A stretch of 64,000 nt of DNA from Carboxylicivirga mesophila. Its GTDB lineage: Bacteria; Bacteroidota; Bacteroidia; Bacteroidales; Marinilabiliaceae. Under the pieces are notes generated by a model, which had not been told where the DNA came from, did no database searches, and worked only from the letters and a program-made list of their open reading frames with translations. Where the stretch lies: contig NZ_JAGUCN010000012.1 of NCBI RefSeq assembly GCF_018271975.1, positions 104,381 through 168,380 on the forward strand, given 5' to 3'. How positions within the stretch are numbered: position 1 is the first letter of the stretch; every line of letters begins with the position of its first letter. The translations under genes were made by a program, and so were the position numbers. Below are positions 16,992-27,165 of this stretch, piece by piece.

Positions 16992-17726
16992 ATGAGGCAA
17001 ATTTCACAATATTTATCAGTCGACTGTGTTTTATTCGGTTATAATGGTTCAGAGTTAGAAGTGTTAATTGTTGATAGGACACTAAATGATGAAAAGAGTG
17101 GTGAGCTGGTTATTAATGATTGTACACTAACGGGTAATCATGTTTACGAAGATGAACCTATTGAAGAAGCGGCCAACCGTGTTTTGTTTGACTTAACGGG
17201 CTTAGACAATGTATTTCTGGAGCAGTTTAAAACATTTGCACATCCTAATCGCCTTAAAAGGCCCAACGATCAGCTTTGGTTAAAAAGTACAGGCCGAAAC
17301 CCTGAGGCGCGTATTATTACGGTAGGCTTCTATTCGTTAGTGGCTACTGATAAAGTTAAGTTACAGTGGAAAGGACGTAATGTAAGGTGGGTACCTGTAT
17401 CAGAAGTTGGGGAGTTGGCTTTTGACCATAATCTGATTCTGGAAGAGGCGCTCAGGACATTGCAGACGCGTATTAAGTATGAACCCATCACTTTTGAGCT
17501 GCTGCCCGATAAGTTTACCCTCACGCAACTGCAAAATGTATATGAAGCTATTTGGGGTATTGAGCTCGATAAGCGCAACTTCAGGAAAAAGGTGGCACGC
17601 ATGAAATACCTCATTCAGCTGGATGAGAAACAGACCGGCGTAGCTCATAAGCCGGCTCGCTTATATGTTTTCAGCCGCGATGTGTATGACAAAACCAAAA
17701 AAGAACTATTTGATTTCACTATCTAA
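16992..17726 (+). CDS. NrtR/AraR-type transcriptional regulator (degenerate Nudix domain plus winged helix)
   Basis: A 244-residue regulator. The N-terminal Nudix-like domain (~1-150) keeps the fold, but the Nudix box is degenerate: where REXXEE should stand the sequence reads NRVLFDLTGL, so hydrolysis is unlikely and ligand sensing is expected. The C-terminal winged helix (~160-240; FTLTQLQNVYEAIWG, FRKKVARM) matches NrtR-family DNA-binding domains. Members of this family control NAD synthesis in some bacteria and sugar use (AraR) in Bacteroides. The next two genes are a sugar symporter (9-base gap) and cellobiose phosphorylase, so the effector is probably a sugar or sugar phosphate. A palindrome at its own start suggests autoregulation. 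Confidence 0.86.
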   Translation: MRQISQYLSVDCVLFGYNGSELEVLIVDRTLNDEKSGELVINDCTLTGNHVYEDEPIEEAANRVLFDLTGLDNVFLEQFKTFAHPNRLKRPNDQLWLKSTGRNPEARIITVGFYSLVATDKVKLQWKGRNVRWVPVSEVGELAFDHNLILEEALRTLQTRIKYEPITFELLPDKFTLTQLQNVYEAIWGIELDKRNFRKKVARMKYLIQLDEKQTGVAHKPARLYVFSRDVYDKTKKELFDFTI

Positions 17727-17735
17727 ATCAGGAAA

Positions 17736-19352
17736 ATGCTAAATCAGGAAAAGATCTCAATTAAAGAAAAGATAGGATATGCACTGGGAGATGGTGCTGC
17801 CAATATTGCATGGCGAGGTGTGGCCACCTTTTTACTTATCTTTTATACAGATGTGTTTGGAATAGCACCTGCCGCAGCAGGCGTTCTGTTGCTTGTGGCT
17901 CGTTCAAGCGATGGCATTAGTGATGTTGTAATGGGGGTCATTGGCGATCGAACAAAATCTAAGTACGGCAATTTTCGCCCATGGATATTATGGACGGCTA
18001 TACCTTTAGCCGTTATTCTATCTCTGCTTTTTACAACTCCTGATTTAGGACCGACAGGCAAAATTATATACGCCTACGTAACCTACATTCTTTTTACACT
18101 GATATATACAGCCAATAATATTCCATATGGAGCTTTAATGGCTGTAATGACAGGGGATGATAAGGTGCGAACCAGTTTGGGCTCATATCGTATGGTTGGT
18201 GCATTTGGTGGAGGAATGCTGGTACAGGGAGCATTGCTTTATCTGGTTGCTCATTTCGGAAATGTGGATCCGCAAATTCAGGTATCACAGCTTAATGCAG
18301 ATAAGTATGAAGTAACTGTTTCGTCGCCATACGAAGTGCCCAATGCAAATATCAAAACAGAGAATGGTATCGCTACTTTTACCTGGAAAGATGAGTTGCT
18401 TGGTGATAAACCTACTAAGGATAAAAGCTTTGCCATGGAGCAGGATAGCCAATACACATTTGTGGTGGAGGGTGAAGGTGATCTGAAAGCAGAAAGTTTT
18501 AGAGTCATTAATCAGAAGAAAGGATATAGCTATTCAATTTATCTGTTATCGGTGTTTCTGGCCGGCTTTATGATACTTACTTTCTTAACTACGAAAGAAC
18601 GCATAAAACCTTCAGCCAGGCAGAAAGATAACCTTTGGAAGGATTTAAAGGATTTGTTAAAAAATAAGCCCTGGTTGATTTTACTGGTCGTTGGCCTATT
18701 GTTTAATGTATATAATGCTACTAAACAGGGTATTACTGTCATTTATTTTAAACATTACCTGCATGATGAGTTGATGGCCGCTTCCTATTTGGTTGCTTTA
18801 ATGATTATTTCAATCGGCGGAGCAATGGCCACGGCACCATTAGCACGGGCGGTTGGGAAGCGAATGCTGTTTATATATGCACTTATCTTTTCCGGAATTG
18901 TTAATGCGCTCATTGTTTTCTGCGGACCAGATAATACTGTCGCCATCTTTACTTTGGGAATAGCGTCGGAGTTTGCAGCAGCCATTTTTCCCACCTTATT
19001 TTTTGCGATGCTGGGTGATGCTGCCGATTACTCAGAATGGAAGAATGGCCGCAGAGCGACTGGCTTAATCTATTCAGCTGGTTCGTTTGCTACAAAGTTT
19101 GGGGGTGGTATTGCCGGAGCCATTATAGGGTTTGTATTGGCCATGTTCAAGTACAATGGGCAAGATTCAGTGGCCATCCAGGGAGCTGTACCGGGAATCA
19201 TTATGCTGATGAGCTGGATTCCGGCGATTGTGGCCATCATCGCCGCAGGGGTAATGGTGCTATACCCGCTGAATCAAACTAAAATGACCCAAATAACACA
19301 TGAGCTTAACGAAAAAAGAAACAACGAATTGACTTTAGAGAATCAGGGATAA
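17736..19352 (+). CDS. GPH-family sugar:cation symporter with periplasmic insertion
   Basis: A 538-residue inner-membrane transporter of the glycoside-pentoside-hexuronide (MelB-like) family, with the N-terminal signature GYALGDGAANIAWRG and RSSDGISDVVMGVIGDRT. Five helices precede a soluble segment of ~87 residues (~176-262; nt 18261-18521), rich in beta-prone and charged residues, in the TM5-TM6 loop, which should face the periplasm. The remaining helices follow from ~265. Typical GPH members are ~450-490 residues and lack this insertion, which explains the extra length. Placed between the Nudix regulator and cellobiose phosphorylase, it most likely imports cellobiose or short cello-oligosaccharides. 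Confidence 0.9.
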   Translation: MLNQEKISIKEKIGYALGDGAANIAWRGVATFLLIFYTDVFGIAPAAAGVLLLVARSSDGISDVVMGVIGDRTKSKYGNFRPWILWTAIPLAVILSLLFTTPDLGPTGKIIYAYVTYILFTLIYTANNIPYGALMAVMTGDDKVRTSLGSYRMVGAFGGGMLVQGALLYLVAHFGNVDPQIQVSQLNADKYEVTVSSPYEVPNANIKTENGIATFTWKDELLGDKPTKDKSFAMEQDSQYTFVVEGEGDLKAESFRVINQKKGYSYSIYLLSVFLAGFMILTFLTTKERIKPSARQKDNLWKDLKDLLKNKPWLILLVVGLLFNVYNATKQGITVIYFKHYLHDELMAASYLVALMIISIGGAMATAPLARAVGKRMLFIYALIFSGIVNALIVFCGPDNTVAIFTLGIASEFAAAIFPTLFFAMLGDAADYSEWKNGRRATGLIYSAGSFATKFGGGIAGAIIGFVLAMFKYNGQDSVAIQGAVPGIIMLMSWIPAIVAIIAAGVMVLYPLNQTKMTQITHELNEKRNNELTLENQG

Positions 19353-19463
19353 AAGGATAGGACGAACAGGAAGATTACATCTTAGTATTCTGAAGGCGCG
19401 CGTGTGGATGATTAAGATGAATCAGGAGTTCCATCTGGCAAATGAAGATAAAACTAAAAAAGG

Positions 19464-21899
19464 ATGAAGTACGGATATTTTGACGACGAGAGAAGAGAGT
19501 ATGTGATTACCAACCCACAAACACCGTGGCCTTGGATCAACTATTTGGGCAATGAGGACTTTTTTTCATTGGTCTCAAACTCTGCTGGTGGTTATGCATT
19601 TTATAAAGATGCTAAGTTCAGACGCTTAACACGTTACCGGTACAATAATGTGCCTATGGATAATGGCGGGCGTTATTTTTATATCAATGATGGTGGAACA
19701 GTTTGGTCACCAGGCTGGAAACCATGTAAAACCGAACTGGATAAGTATGAGTGTCGCCACGGCATGAGCTACACGCAAATAACTGGTGCTAAAAATGGCA
19801 TTGAAGCTGAAACATTGTTCTTTATTCCGCTAAAAACGTGGGCTGAAGTGCAAAAGGTGAAGTTGACCAATACCACCTCCGGCGTAAAAAAGATTAAGCT
19901 GTTCTCGTTTATGGAGTGGTGCTTATGGAATGCTGAAGATGATCAGAATAACCTGCAGCGAAACCTCTCAACCGGCGAGGTAGAAGTGAAAGGTTCAACT
20001 ATCTACCATAAAACAGAGTATAAGGAAAGGCGTAATCACTATGCTTTCTACCATGTTAATACGGCCATTGATGGTTATGACACCGATCGTGAATCGTTCG
20101 TAGGTTTATACAACGAGTTCTCCGAGCCAAAAGCGGTTATTGAAGGGCGGGCAACCAATTCAGAAGCGCATGGTTGGTCCCCGGTGGCTTCGCATTACAT
20201 TGAAGTGGAGCTGCAGCCAGGCGAGTCGAAGGACTTTATATTTGTACTTGGTTACATCGAAAATAAGGAAGAGGACAAGTGGGAAGCCAAGAATGTGATT
20301 AACAAACAACCCGCTGAAGCCGTAATTGAACGCTTCAACACGGTTGAGAAAGTAGAAGCAGCTCTGAATGAGTTGCGCTTGTATTGGGATAAGCTTTTAG
20401 GTAAGATTGTGTTGCAAAGTGGTGATGATAAGCTTAACCGAATGGTGAACATCTGGAATCAGTACCAATGCATGGTCACCTTCAATATGTCACGTTCCGC
20501 TTCATTCTTCGAAGTGGGTATTGGCAGGGGCATGGGCTTCCGTGATTCCAACCAGGATTTAATTGGCTTCGTTCATCAGGTGCCGGAACGTGCCCGCCAG
20601 CGCATTATTGATATTGCATCTACCCAGTTTCCTGACGGGGGCTGCTACCATCAGTATCAGCCATTGACCAAACGCGGTAACGATGCCATCGGGGGTGGAT
20701 TTAACGATGATCCAATGTGGTTGATTCTGGGTGTTGTTAGCTATATTAAAGAAACAGGCGATTTCAGTATATTGGATGAAATGGTGCCATTCGATAATGA
20801 TATGAGCATTGCGCAAACGCTGTATGATCACCTGACGATATCCTTTAATCATGTGGTGAATAATTTGGGACCTAACGGATTGCCATTAATTGGTCGGGCC
20901 GACTGGAATGATTGTTTAAATCTGAACTGTTTCTCAAGCGATCCAAACGAGTCGTTCCAGACAACAGAAAATAATACAGAAGGCTCAAAGGCAGAGTCGG
21001 TGATGATAGCCGGATTGTTTGTGGTTTACGGACAGGAGTATGTGGAGCTGAGCAAGCGAATTGGTAGAGCGGATGAGGCTCAACGTGCACAAAAAGAGGT
21101 GAATAAAATGATTGAGGCCGTTAAAACAAAGGGCTGGGATGGCGAGTGGTTCTTACGTGCTTATGACTTCTACGGTAACAAGGTGGGTAGTGATGAAAAC
21201 GAGGAAGGTAAAATCTTTATTGAATCACAGGGCTGGTGCACCATGGCTGGTATTGGAAAAGAGGAAGGATTGTGTGAGAAGGCATTGGATTCGGTTAAAG
21301 AACGCCTGGACTGCGATTACGGTATTGTACTGAATAATCCTGCATTCACTAAATATGTGATTGAGTATGGTGAAATATCTACTTATCCGGCCGGATATAA
21401 GGAAAACGCGGGCATCTTCTGTCATAACAACCCATGGATAATGATTGGTGAAACGGTGATTGGTCGCGGAGAGAAAGCCTGGGAATATTATAAAAAAATA
21501 TGTCCGGCTTACCTTGAGGATATAAGTGACTTGCATAAAACTGAACCGTATGTATATGCACAAATGATTGCGGGTAAGGATGCTTACAAGCCTGGTGAGG
21601 CCAAAAATTCGTGGCTGACAGGTACGGCAGCGTGGAATTTTTATGCAGTTACCCAATACATTCTGGGTATCCAGCCCGATTACGATGGTTTAAAGATTGA
21701 GCCTTGTATTCCTGCCGAATGGACAGAGTTTACGGTAAAACGACAGTTCAGAGGTGCAGAGTACAATATTCGTATAGTTAATTCAGCAGGCGTTAATAAA
21801 GGTATTGCAAGCCTTGAAGTTGACGGAGTGAAGCAGAAAGGAAATACAGTACCGTTATTTGAAGCAGGTACACATGAGGTGCTTGTAACAATGGGATAA
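19464..21899 (+). CDS. cbpA: GH94 cellobiose phosphorylase
   Basis: An 811-residue cytoplasmic GH94 enzyme that cleaves cellobiose with phosphate to alpha-glucose 1-phosphate and glucose, saving one ATP per disaccharide. The opening ([19 protein letters not shown]) and long blocks such as [33 protein letters not shown] and [20 protein letters not shown] closely follow the Cellulomonas/Cellvibrio cellobiose phosphorylase sequence as I recall it. Layout: N-terminal beta-sandwich (~1-280), (alpha/alpha)6 barrel (~320-730), C-terminal sheet. [11 protein letters not shown] carries D480 and D483, one of which is the general acid. Chitobiose phosphorylase is a weaker alternative. It lies 111 bases after the symporter, with no signal peptide. 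Confidence 0.94.
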   Translation: MKYGYFDDERREYVITNPQTPWPWINYLGNEDFFSLVSNSAGGYAFYKDAKFRRLTRYRYNNVPMDNGGRYFYINDGGTVWSPGWKPCKTELDKYECRHGMSYTQITGAKNGIEAETLFFIPLKTWAEVQKVKLTNTTSGVKKIKLFSFMEWCLWNAEDDQNNLQRNLSTGEVEVKGSTIYHKTEYKERRNHYAFYHVNTAIDGYDTDRESFVGLYNEFSEPKAVIEGRATNSEAHGWSPVASHYIEVELQPGESKDFIFVLGYIENKEEDKWEAKNVINKQPAEAVIERFNTVEKVEAALNELRLYWDKLLGKIVLQSGDDKLNRMVNIWNQYQCMVTFNMSRSASFFEVGIGRGMGFRDSNQDLIGFVHQVPERARQRIIDIASTQFPDGGCYHQYQPLTKRGNDAIGGGFNDDPMWLILGVVSYIKETGDFSILDEMVPFDNDMSIAQTLYDHLTISFNHVVNNLGPNGLPLIGRADWNDCLNLNCFSSDPNESFQTTENNTEGSKAESVMIAGLFVVYGQEYVELSKRIGRADEAQRAQKEVNKMIEAVKTKGWDGEWFLRAYDFYGNKVGSDENEEGKIFIESQGWCTMAGIGKEEGLCEKALDSVKERLDCDYGIVLNNPAFTKYVIEYGEISTYPAGYKENAGIFCHNNPWIMIGETVIGRGEKAWEYYKKICPAYLEDISDLHKTEPYVYAQMIAGKDAYKPGEAKNSWLTGTAAWNFYAVTQYILGIQPDYDGLKIEPCIPAEWTEFTVKRQFRGAEYNIRIVNSAGVNKGIASLEVDGVKQKGNTVPLFEAGTHEVLVTMG

Positions 21900-21956
21900 T
21901 ATGCTTTGCTAGGTATCCTTTTAAAAGGGTATCTGGCTTAATAGTACCGATTAATA

Positions 21957-21989
21957 TTTGCTATTTAAACAGATAAGTTTATACCTTTA
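21957..21989 (+). promoter_or_regulatory. Possible promoter of the ECF sigma gene
   Basis: TTTG (21957-21960), a 21-base spacer, then TACCTTTA (21982-21989), one mismatch from TAnnTTTG and 20 bases before the sigma start. A wobble-containing stem-loop at ~21912-21933 may be the end of the phosphorylase transcript. Confidence 0.35.
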
Positions 21990-22008
21990 AACATCTTTAT
22001 CCATCATC

Positions 22009-22575
22009 ATGAAAGCAAATAAGGCATTGGTTAATAAGCTTGCCAAAGGCGATATCAAAGCATTTGATCTGTTGTTTGAGCAATACAGTCAACGCTTGTA
22101 TGCATTTGCTTTTAAGTACCTGAAATCGGAGGTGGAGGCAGAAGGGCTGGTGCAGGAAGTTTTCATTAAAATATGGAATAAGCGTCAACAGCTGAACGCT
22201 GACAAATCTTTCCATTCCTATTTGTTTACCATCGCTTTTAACCAGATAAAAAAGCACTTTGAGAAAAGGCAGGTAATTCATAATATGGTAGATGTGCTCG
22301 CACCCGAAATTGCTGATGAGTCCACCGAGAAAGGGATTCTTTATCGTTCCATTCTGCATCAGGTGATTGACTTATTGAATGAGCTCCCCGAGAAAAAGCG
22401 AAAAATATTTGAGATGAGTCGCTTTCAGGGATTGCCATCGAAAGAGATTGCCAGGAGCATTGGTCTGGCACCTAAAACAGTGGATAATCAAATTTCAGAG
22501 GTGATTCATTACCTGAAAGAACGGGTAGATATTAATGATATAGCAGTTGTTTTAATGATTTTCATGATGTTCTAA
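22009..22575 (+). CDS. ECF-type RNA polymerase sigma factor of a polysaccharide-utilisation locus
   Basis: A 188-residue ECF sigma-70 factor. Region 2 lies at ~20-90 (FDLLFEQYSQRLYAFAFKYLK, VQEVFIKIWNKR) and region 4 at ~125-175 (LPEKKRKIFEMSRFQGLPSK, EIARSIGLAPKTVDNQISE). The hydrophobic tail VVLMIFMMF is common in Bacteroidota ECF factors of SusCD loci. It should direct transcription of the downstream susCD when released by the FecR-type anti-sigma factor, itself signalled by the STN domain of SusC. A terminator-like hairpin separates it from the FecR gene. Confidence 0.92.
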   Translation: MKANKALVNKLAKGDIKAFDLLFEQYSQRLYAFAFKYLKSEVEAEGLVQEVFIKIWNKRQQLNADKSFHSYLFTIAFNQIKKHFEKRQVIHNMVDVLAPEIADESTEKGILYRSILHQVIDLLNELPEKKRKIFEMSRFQGLPSKEIARSIGLAPKTVDNQISEVIHYLKERVDINDIAVVLMIFMMF

Positions 22576-22610
22576 TGGTCACAAATAGAATTGATTAATG
22601 AAAAATATTT

Positions 22611-22643
22611 AAAAAATCTCCTTTTTCGAAGGGAGATTTTTTG
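22611..22643 (+). terminator. Rho-independent terminator between sigma and anti-sigma genes
   Basis: A perfect 11-bp stem, AAAAAATCTCC (22611-22621) with GGAGATTTTTT (22632-22642), has a 10-base loop and ends in T residues. It lies 35 bases after the sigma stop. Confidence 0.8.
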
Positions 22644-22723
22644 TTTTACAGGATATAACTAATAAAGGCTGATTAATCCAATACTAAACAAGTAGTATTA
22701 CAATTAGCAATTTGAATAACAGA

Positions 22724-23743
22724 ATGACAGAGATTAAGAAAGACATACTAAAACGATATACATCGGGTAATTGCACTGTGAATGATGAGCGCTATGTAAC
22801 CAGGCTGTTTAATGATGATAAGGCTGAAGATGAATTGAAGAGTGTTATGGAGAAAGACTGGGAAAGTAGCTCAAATGAACATGCTAATCACAATCTGACG
22901 CATGTTCTGAAAGCGATTCATGAGCAAATAAGGCCGATTCAGAAAACAAGCAAAATGGTGCGTTTGTATAAAGTGTACGCACGGATTGCGGCTATCTTAC
23001 TATTACCTTTAGCCATATTATTTGTGGTTAAAAACCTGAACAGTGACTATGAGAGGTCCAATCAAACCTTAACAACTATTCAGGCTATGCATGGCACCAA
23101 AGTAGCCTTTACTTTACCCGATGGCACTAAAGGATGGCTTAAGGGTGGCTCTGAATTAAGTTACCAGACGCTTTTTAAGCAGAGGCACGTTAACTTAAGC
23201 GGAGAAGCGTATTTTGATGTAGCTCATGATAAGGCGCATCCTTTTGAGGTGATTGGCAGTGCATCAAAAATAGTAGTGTTAGGCACGCGTTTTACAGCTG
23301 ATATGTGGCCAGATAATAGCACAACCGAAGTTGTTCTGGAAAGTGGAAAAGTAAAGTTTGTACCAAATAATAGCGAACCAACCATTCTGAATCCGGGAGA
23401 GCGTCTGCTTTATCAAAGAATGAGTAATCATGTGTTGGTTGAAGCGGTAGAAACAGAAGTGGTTAACAGCTGGGTTAAAGGCTTGCTGGTTTTCAGAGGT
23501 GATAACTTAAAGCAAGTGGCCGACAAATTGGGCGAGTGGTACAATGTAGAGGTGGTATTGGAAGGTGATTATCCAAAGGATTATATGTTCAGAGCCACTT
23601 TTAAGAATGAAAGCATTGAAGAGGTGCTAAAGCTGATGGCCTTAACGGCACCCATCGATTACCAGATTACAGAATCGAAACAAAATAAGCCAAGAGGAGG
23701 AAAAAAGATAAAAGTAACCCTGATAATAAATAACAATGAATAG
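22724..23743 (+). CDS. FecR-family anti-sigma factor
   Basis: A 339-residue inner-membrane anti-sigma regulator. It has a cytoplasmic N-terminal part (~1-80), one transmembrane helix (~85-103, IAAILLLPLAILFVV), a periplasmic FecR domain (~120-215; TLPDGTKGWLKGGSEL, GEAYFDVAHDKAHPF) and a C-terminal DUF4974 domain (~265-330; LKQVADKLGEWYNVEV). The frame can open at a TTG at 22712, but the ATG at 22724 is more likely. In this family the periplasmic part contacts the STN domain of the partner SusC, and signalling frees the ECF sigma factor. The order sigma, FecR, SusC, SusD is canonical. Confidence 0.92.
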   Translation: MTEIKKDILKRYTSGNCTVNDERYVTRLFNDDKAEDELKSVMEKDWESSSNEHANHNLTHVLKAIHEQIRPIQKTSKMVRLYKVYARIAAILLLPLAILFVVKNLNSDYERSNQTLTTIQAMHGTKVAFTLPDGTKGWLKGGSELSYQTLFKQRHVNLSGEAYFDVAHDKAHPFEVIGSASKIVVLGTRFTADMWPDNSTTEVVLESGKVKFVPNNSEPTILNPGERLLYQRMSNHVLVEAVETEVVNSWVKGLLVFRGDNLKQVADKLGEWYNVEVVLEGDYPKDYMFRATFKNESIEEVLKLMALTAPIDYQITESKQNKPRGGKKIKVTLIINNNE

Positions 23744-23753
23744 ATAAAAAGAA

Positions 23754-23788
23754 AGGAGAGTCAGAAGCACCACCTTACTCACTCTCCT
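23754..23788 (+). promoter_or_regulatory. Hairpin in the susC leader
   Basis: A perfect 8-bp stem, AGGAGAGT (23754-23761) with ACTCTCCT (23781-23788), has a 19-base loop, 33 bases before the SusC start. It is followed by A residues, not T, so it is not a plus-strand terminator. It may protect the 5' end of susC mRNA or set the ratio to fecR. Confidence 0.5.
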
Positions 23789-23821
23789 AAAAAAGTTTGT
23801 TTCACTAAACATTTCAAATTT

Positions 23822-26800
23822 ATGAAAAAAAATCCACTTGAGGTATGGGATTGCTATGCCTTGCAAAAAATCTACCGACGTATGAGAATATTGGCGATTC
23901 TTCTACTGGTTGGTGTGTCACAGATGTGGGCTACCAACTCTTATTCACAAGGTTCAACGCTGAGTTTAAAAAAGAACAATGCGTCAATAGAACAGGTGAT
24001 TGATGCCATTGAAAAACAGACTGGCTACACATTCTTGTATAATCAACAATTAATTGCTGGCATTACCGATGTTTCCATTAATGTGAGTGATGAAGAATTG
24101 ATGAATGCGCTTGATAAGTTGTTTGCTTCAACTGATGTGAATTATAGGGTGATTGATAAGCAAATTGTGTTAACCAAAAAGCAGGAAGCGATTACTCTGA
24201 TGCAGCAGGAGCATACAGTAAAAGGTGTTGTAACCGATGTTAATGGCGATCCGATTCCGGGTGTGACTGTGGTTGAGCAGGGTAATCCTGTCAATGGAAC
24301 AATAACAGCTGTGGATGGTACATATACGCTTTCGGTAGCTTCCCCGGATGCTACTATCAGTTTTTCTTTTGTAGGATTTGAACCACAAACCATACAGGTG
24401 GCGGGTAAGCCAACGGTTGACATTACCATGGTGGAGGAGGCCATTGATATGGATGAAGTAGTTGTAGTGGGTTATGGTGTGCAACGCAAAAGTGTTGTGA
24501 CAGCTGCTATTTCATCGGTTAAGGCTGAGGAACTTGAGAAAGTATCGAATGGTCGTGTTGAGCATGCCATACAGGGGCGTACAGCCGGTGTGGCTGTGTT
24601 GCCAACATCGGGTGCCCCAGGTGCCGGCGTAAAAATTCGTATACGTGGTACCGGTTCTAATGGTAACAGTAACCCGTTATATATTGTAGATGGGATGAAA
24701 ACCGGAGGTATCGATGACCTGGACCCGAATGATATTGCTTCAATGGAAATCTTAAAGGATGCTGCCTCAGCTGCCATTTATGGTACCGAAGGTGCCAATG
24801 GTGTGGTATTAATCACCACCAAAAGCGGGACCAAAGGAAAATCGCGTATTGAGTATAACTTCCAGTATGGCATACAAACTTTATCGACCAATGCCGAGAT
24901 GATGAACGCTGCTCAATACAAACAGTTTATGGAAGAGGCAGGTGAGACCATTACTCCACCTGCAGGTGAAAACTATGATACCGATTGGTTGGACGAAATT
25001 TCGGAAGCAGCACCTATGCAGCGCCATAGTATTAGCTTTTCCGGAGGTAATGAAAAGTCAACCTATCTGCTATCGGGTTCATACCTTAAGCAGGATGGTG
25101 CCATTGGTGGCGAGGATGCGCGTTTTGAACGCTATACTTTTCGTATTAACACTAAAAACGAGATGTCGGACTGGTTGGAAGTGGGTAATAACCTGAACTT
25201 CTCTCACTCCAAAAGAAAGATATTACCTGAAGATGATGAGTACCGCTCAATTGTTAACAGTGCTTTACTGCTCGATCCATATACACCGGTCATTGAATCG
25301 GATATGAGCCGTATCGATGCCATTATTGATGCAGGTAATACGCCATTGCAAAACGCAAATGGTGATTATTACGGATTGAATCGATTTGTTACCGGCGAAA
25401 CAGCCAATCCTGTTGCCTTTATGGAGAATACACATAATGAGCAGATTATGGATAAGTTGCTGGCCTCGTTCTATGGTACTCTAAAACCAATGAAAGGTCT
25501 GAATATTACTTCACGGATTGGATTGGAGTTAACTTATATTACCCGCAAAGAATGGTCACCAAAATACTACTTCTCATCAGAGCGTTCTAACAGTCTTAAT
25601 GTTGCGCAGGACTGGGTAGATAAGTATTACAAAGCCCTTTGGGAAAACTTCGCTTCATACAATAAAAAGCTCAATAAGCATGATTTCACTCTGTTGGCTG
25701 GTATGTCATATGAAGATTATACACATCCTAACTATTACCTGAAATCAGAAATGCCTAAAGAAGGTTCTCAATATGCCTATCATGATTATTATGCAGATCG
25801 AGATAATAACATGGTGGGGGGTAACATGGAAGAGAATACAAAAGTATCTTACTTTGGACGTTTGAGCTACAATTATGCCGGCAAATACATGTTAGAAGGT
25901 TCGCTTCGTCGTGATGGAGCCAGTGTATTGCCAACTGATAACCGTTGGGCTTCATTTGCTGCTGTGTCTGCCGGTTGGTTAATCTCGCAGGAAGACTTCT
26001 GGAATGTGGAAGCTATTGATTACCTGAAGATACGTGCCAGCTGGGGACAGAATGGTAGCATCTTTAATGTGGTGCCTTTTGCCGACAGAGCTTTCTGGAC
26101 ATCACAAAACATTAATTACCCCAATGAGGATGAAGTACTATCAGGTGGTTCGCGCAGTCCGCGCCCAACAAACCCTGCTTTAGGGTGGGAAACGTCTGAA
26201 CAAACCAACGTTGGATTAGATTTAAGGGCGTTTAATAGCAAGCTTAACTTTTCGGTTGATTACTATGAAAAGTTGACTGATGGCCTTATTAAGCCAAATA
26301 AAATGGCTCCATCGGCCGGTTTTGGAGAAGATGTATCGGCCAATTTAGGAACAGTTAAAAATTCTGGCTTTGAATTTGAAGTAGGCTGGAGAAATACGAC
26401 ATCTTTCGGCTTAAAGTATGGTGTAAATCTGAACTTGAGTACACTTAAGAATGAAGTGACAGAAGTAAAGGATGACACACCTCAGCCTGGTGCCAATGTG
26501 CGAGGTTATAACATGACCTGGTTTGAAGAAGGGTATCCTATCTATTACTTCAAAGGATACAAAACGGCAGGGATTGATCCAGAAACAGGCGCGCCAATTG
26601 TTGTTGATGTAAATGATGATGGTGAAATCACCGCATCGGATCAAACAAATATTGGTAGTCCTCATCCGGATCTGTTATATGGTGCCACTTTTAACATGGA
26701 GTATAAAAACTTTGATTTTAACCTGTTTATGCAAGGTATGTCGGGTAATGATGTATTCATGGCCTGGTTCCGTACCGATCGCAAGTTGAGTAATAAGCCT

Positions 26801-27148
26801 TCCTTCTTCTATACCGACCGATGGACAGGACCTGGTGATAATGCCAGCATGCCTAAACCTGATAACACCAGCGACTATATTTACCGTAGTGATTTAGTCG
26901 TTCAGGATGCATCATACATGCGTATCAAGCAAATTCAGCTGGGTTATACATTACCAAAATCCGTGTCAGAGAAAATCAAGCTGCAACGTGTCAGAGCTTT
27001 CGTATCTCTCGATGATTTCTTCACATTTACAAAATATGAAGGAATGGATCCTGAAGCTGGTTCTAGCGAAGATAACCGTCAGGGTATTGATAAAGGTCTG
27101 TATCCAACGACCAAGAAAGTGATGTTTGGTTTAAATGTTAATTTCTAA
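23822..27148 (+). CDS. susC: SusC-type TonB-dependent receptor with STN signalling domain
   Basis: A 1108-residue outer-membrane transporter. About 25 leading residues precede the hydrophobic signal segment (ILAILLLVGVSQMWA), followed by an STN domain (~48-110; ASIEQVIDAIEKQTGYTFLYN), a carboxypeptidase-regulatory-like domain (~128-215), a TonB box region (MDEVVVVGYG), plug (~225-330) and a 22-strand barrel ending in Phe (GLNVNF). The STN domain is the contact that signals to FecR, consistent with the sigma/anti-sigma pair directly upstream. With SusD it imports glycans; the GH3 and GH94 genes around it suggest beta-glucans or cello-oligosaccharides. Confidence 0.95.
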   Translation: MKKNPLEVWDCYALQKIYRRMRILAILLLVGVSQMWATNSYSQGSTLSLKKNNASIEQVIDAIEKQTGYTFLYNQQLIAGITDVSINVSDEELMNALDKLFASTDVNYRVIDKQIVLTKKQEAITLMQQEHTVKGVVTDVNGDPIPGVTVVEQGNPVNGTITAVDGTYTLSVASPDATISFSFVGFEPQTIQVAGKPTVDITMVEEAIDMDEVVVVGYGVQRKSVVTAAISSVKAEELEKVSNGRVEHAIQGRTAGVAVLPTSGAPGAGVKIRIRGTGSNGNSNPLYIVDGMKTGGIDDLDPNDIASMEILKDAASAAIYGTEGANGVVLITTKSGTKGKSRIEYNFQYGIQTLSTNAEMMNAAQYKQFMEEAGETITPPAGENYDTDWLDEISEAAPMQRHSISFSGGNEKSTYLLSGSYLKQDGAIGGEDARFERYTFRINTKNEMSDWLEVGNNLNFSHSKRKILPEDDEYRSIVNSALLLDPYTPVIESDMSRIDAIIDAGNTPLQNANGDYYGLNRFVTGETANPVAFMENTHNEQIMDKLLASFYGTLKPMKGLNITSRIGLELTYITRKEWSPKYYFSSERSNSLNVAQDWVDKYYKALWENFASYNKKLNKHDFTLLAGMSYEDYTHPNYYLKSEMPKEGSQYAYHDYYADRDNNMVGGNMEENTKVSYFGRLSYNYAGKYMLEGSLRRDGASVLPTDNRWASFAAVSAGWLISQEDFWNVEAIDYLKIRASWGQNGSIFNVVPFADRAFWTSQNINYPNEDEVLSGGSRSPRPTNPALGWETSEQTNVGLDLRAFNSKLNFSVDYYEKLTDGLIKPNKMAPSAGFGEDVSANLGTVKNSGFEFEVGWRNTTSFGLKYGVNLNLSTLKNEVTEVKDDTPQPGANVRGYNMTWFEEGYPIYYFKGYKTAGIDPETGAPIVVDVNDDGEITASDQTNIGSPHPDLLYGATFNMEYKNFDFNLFMQGMSGNDVFMAWFRTDRKLSNKPSFFYTDRWTGPGDNASMPKPDNTSDYIYRSDLVVQDASYMRIKQIQLGYTLPKSVSEKIKLQRVRAFVSLDDFFTFTKYEGMDPEAGSSEDNRQGIDKGLYPTTKKVMFGLNVNF

Positions 27149-27165
27149 TCCAAAAACAAAAAGCA

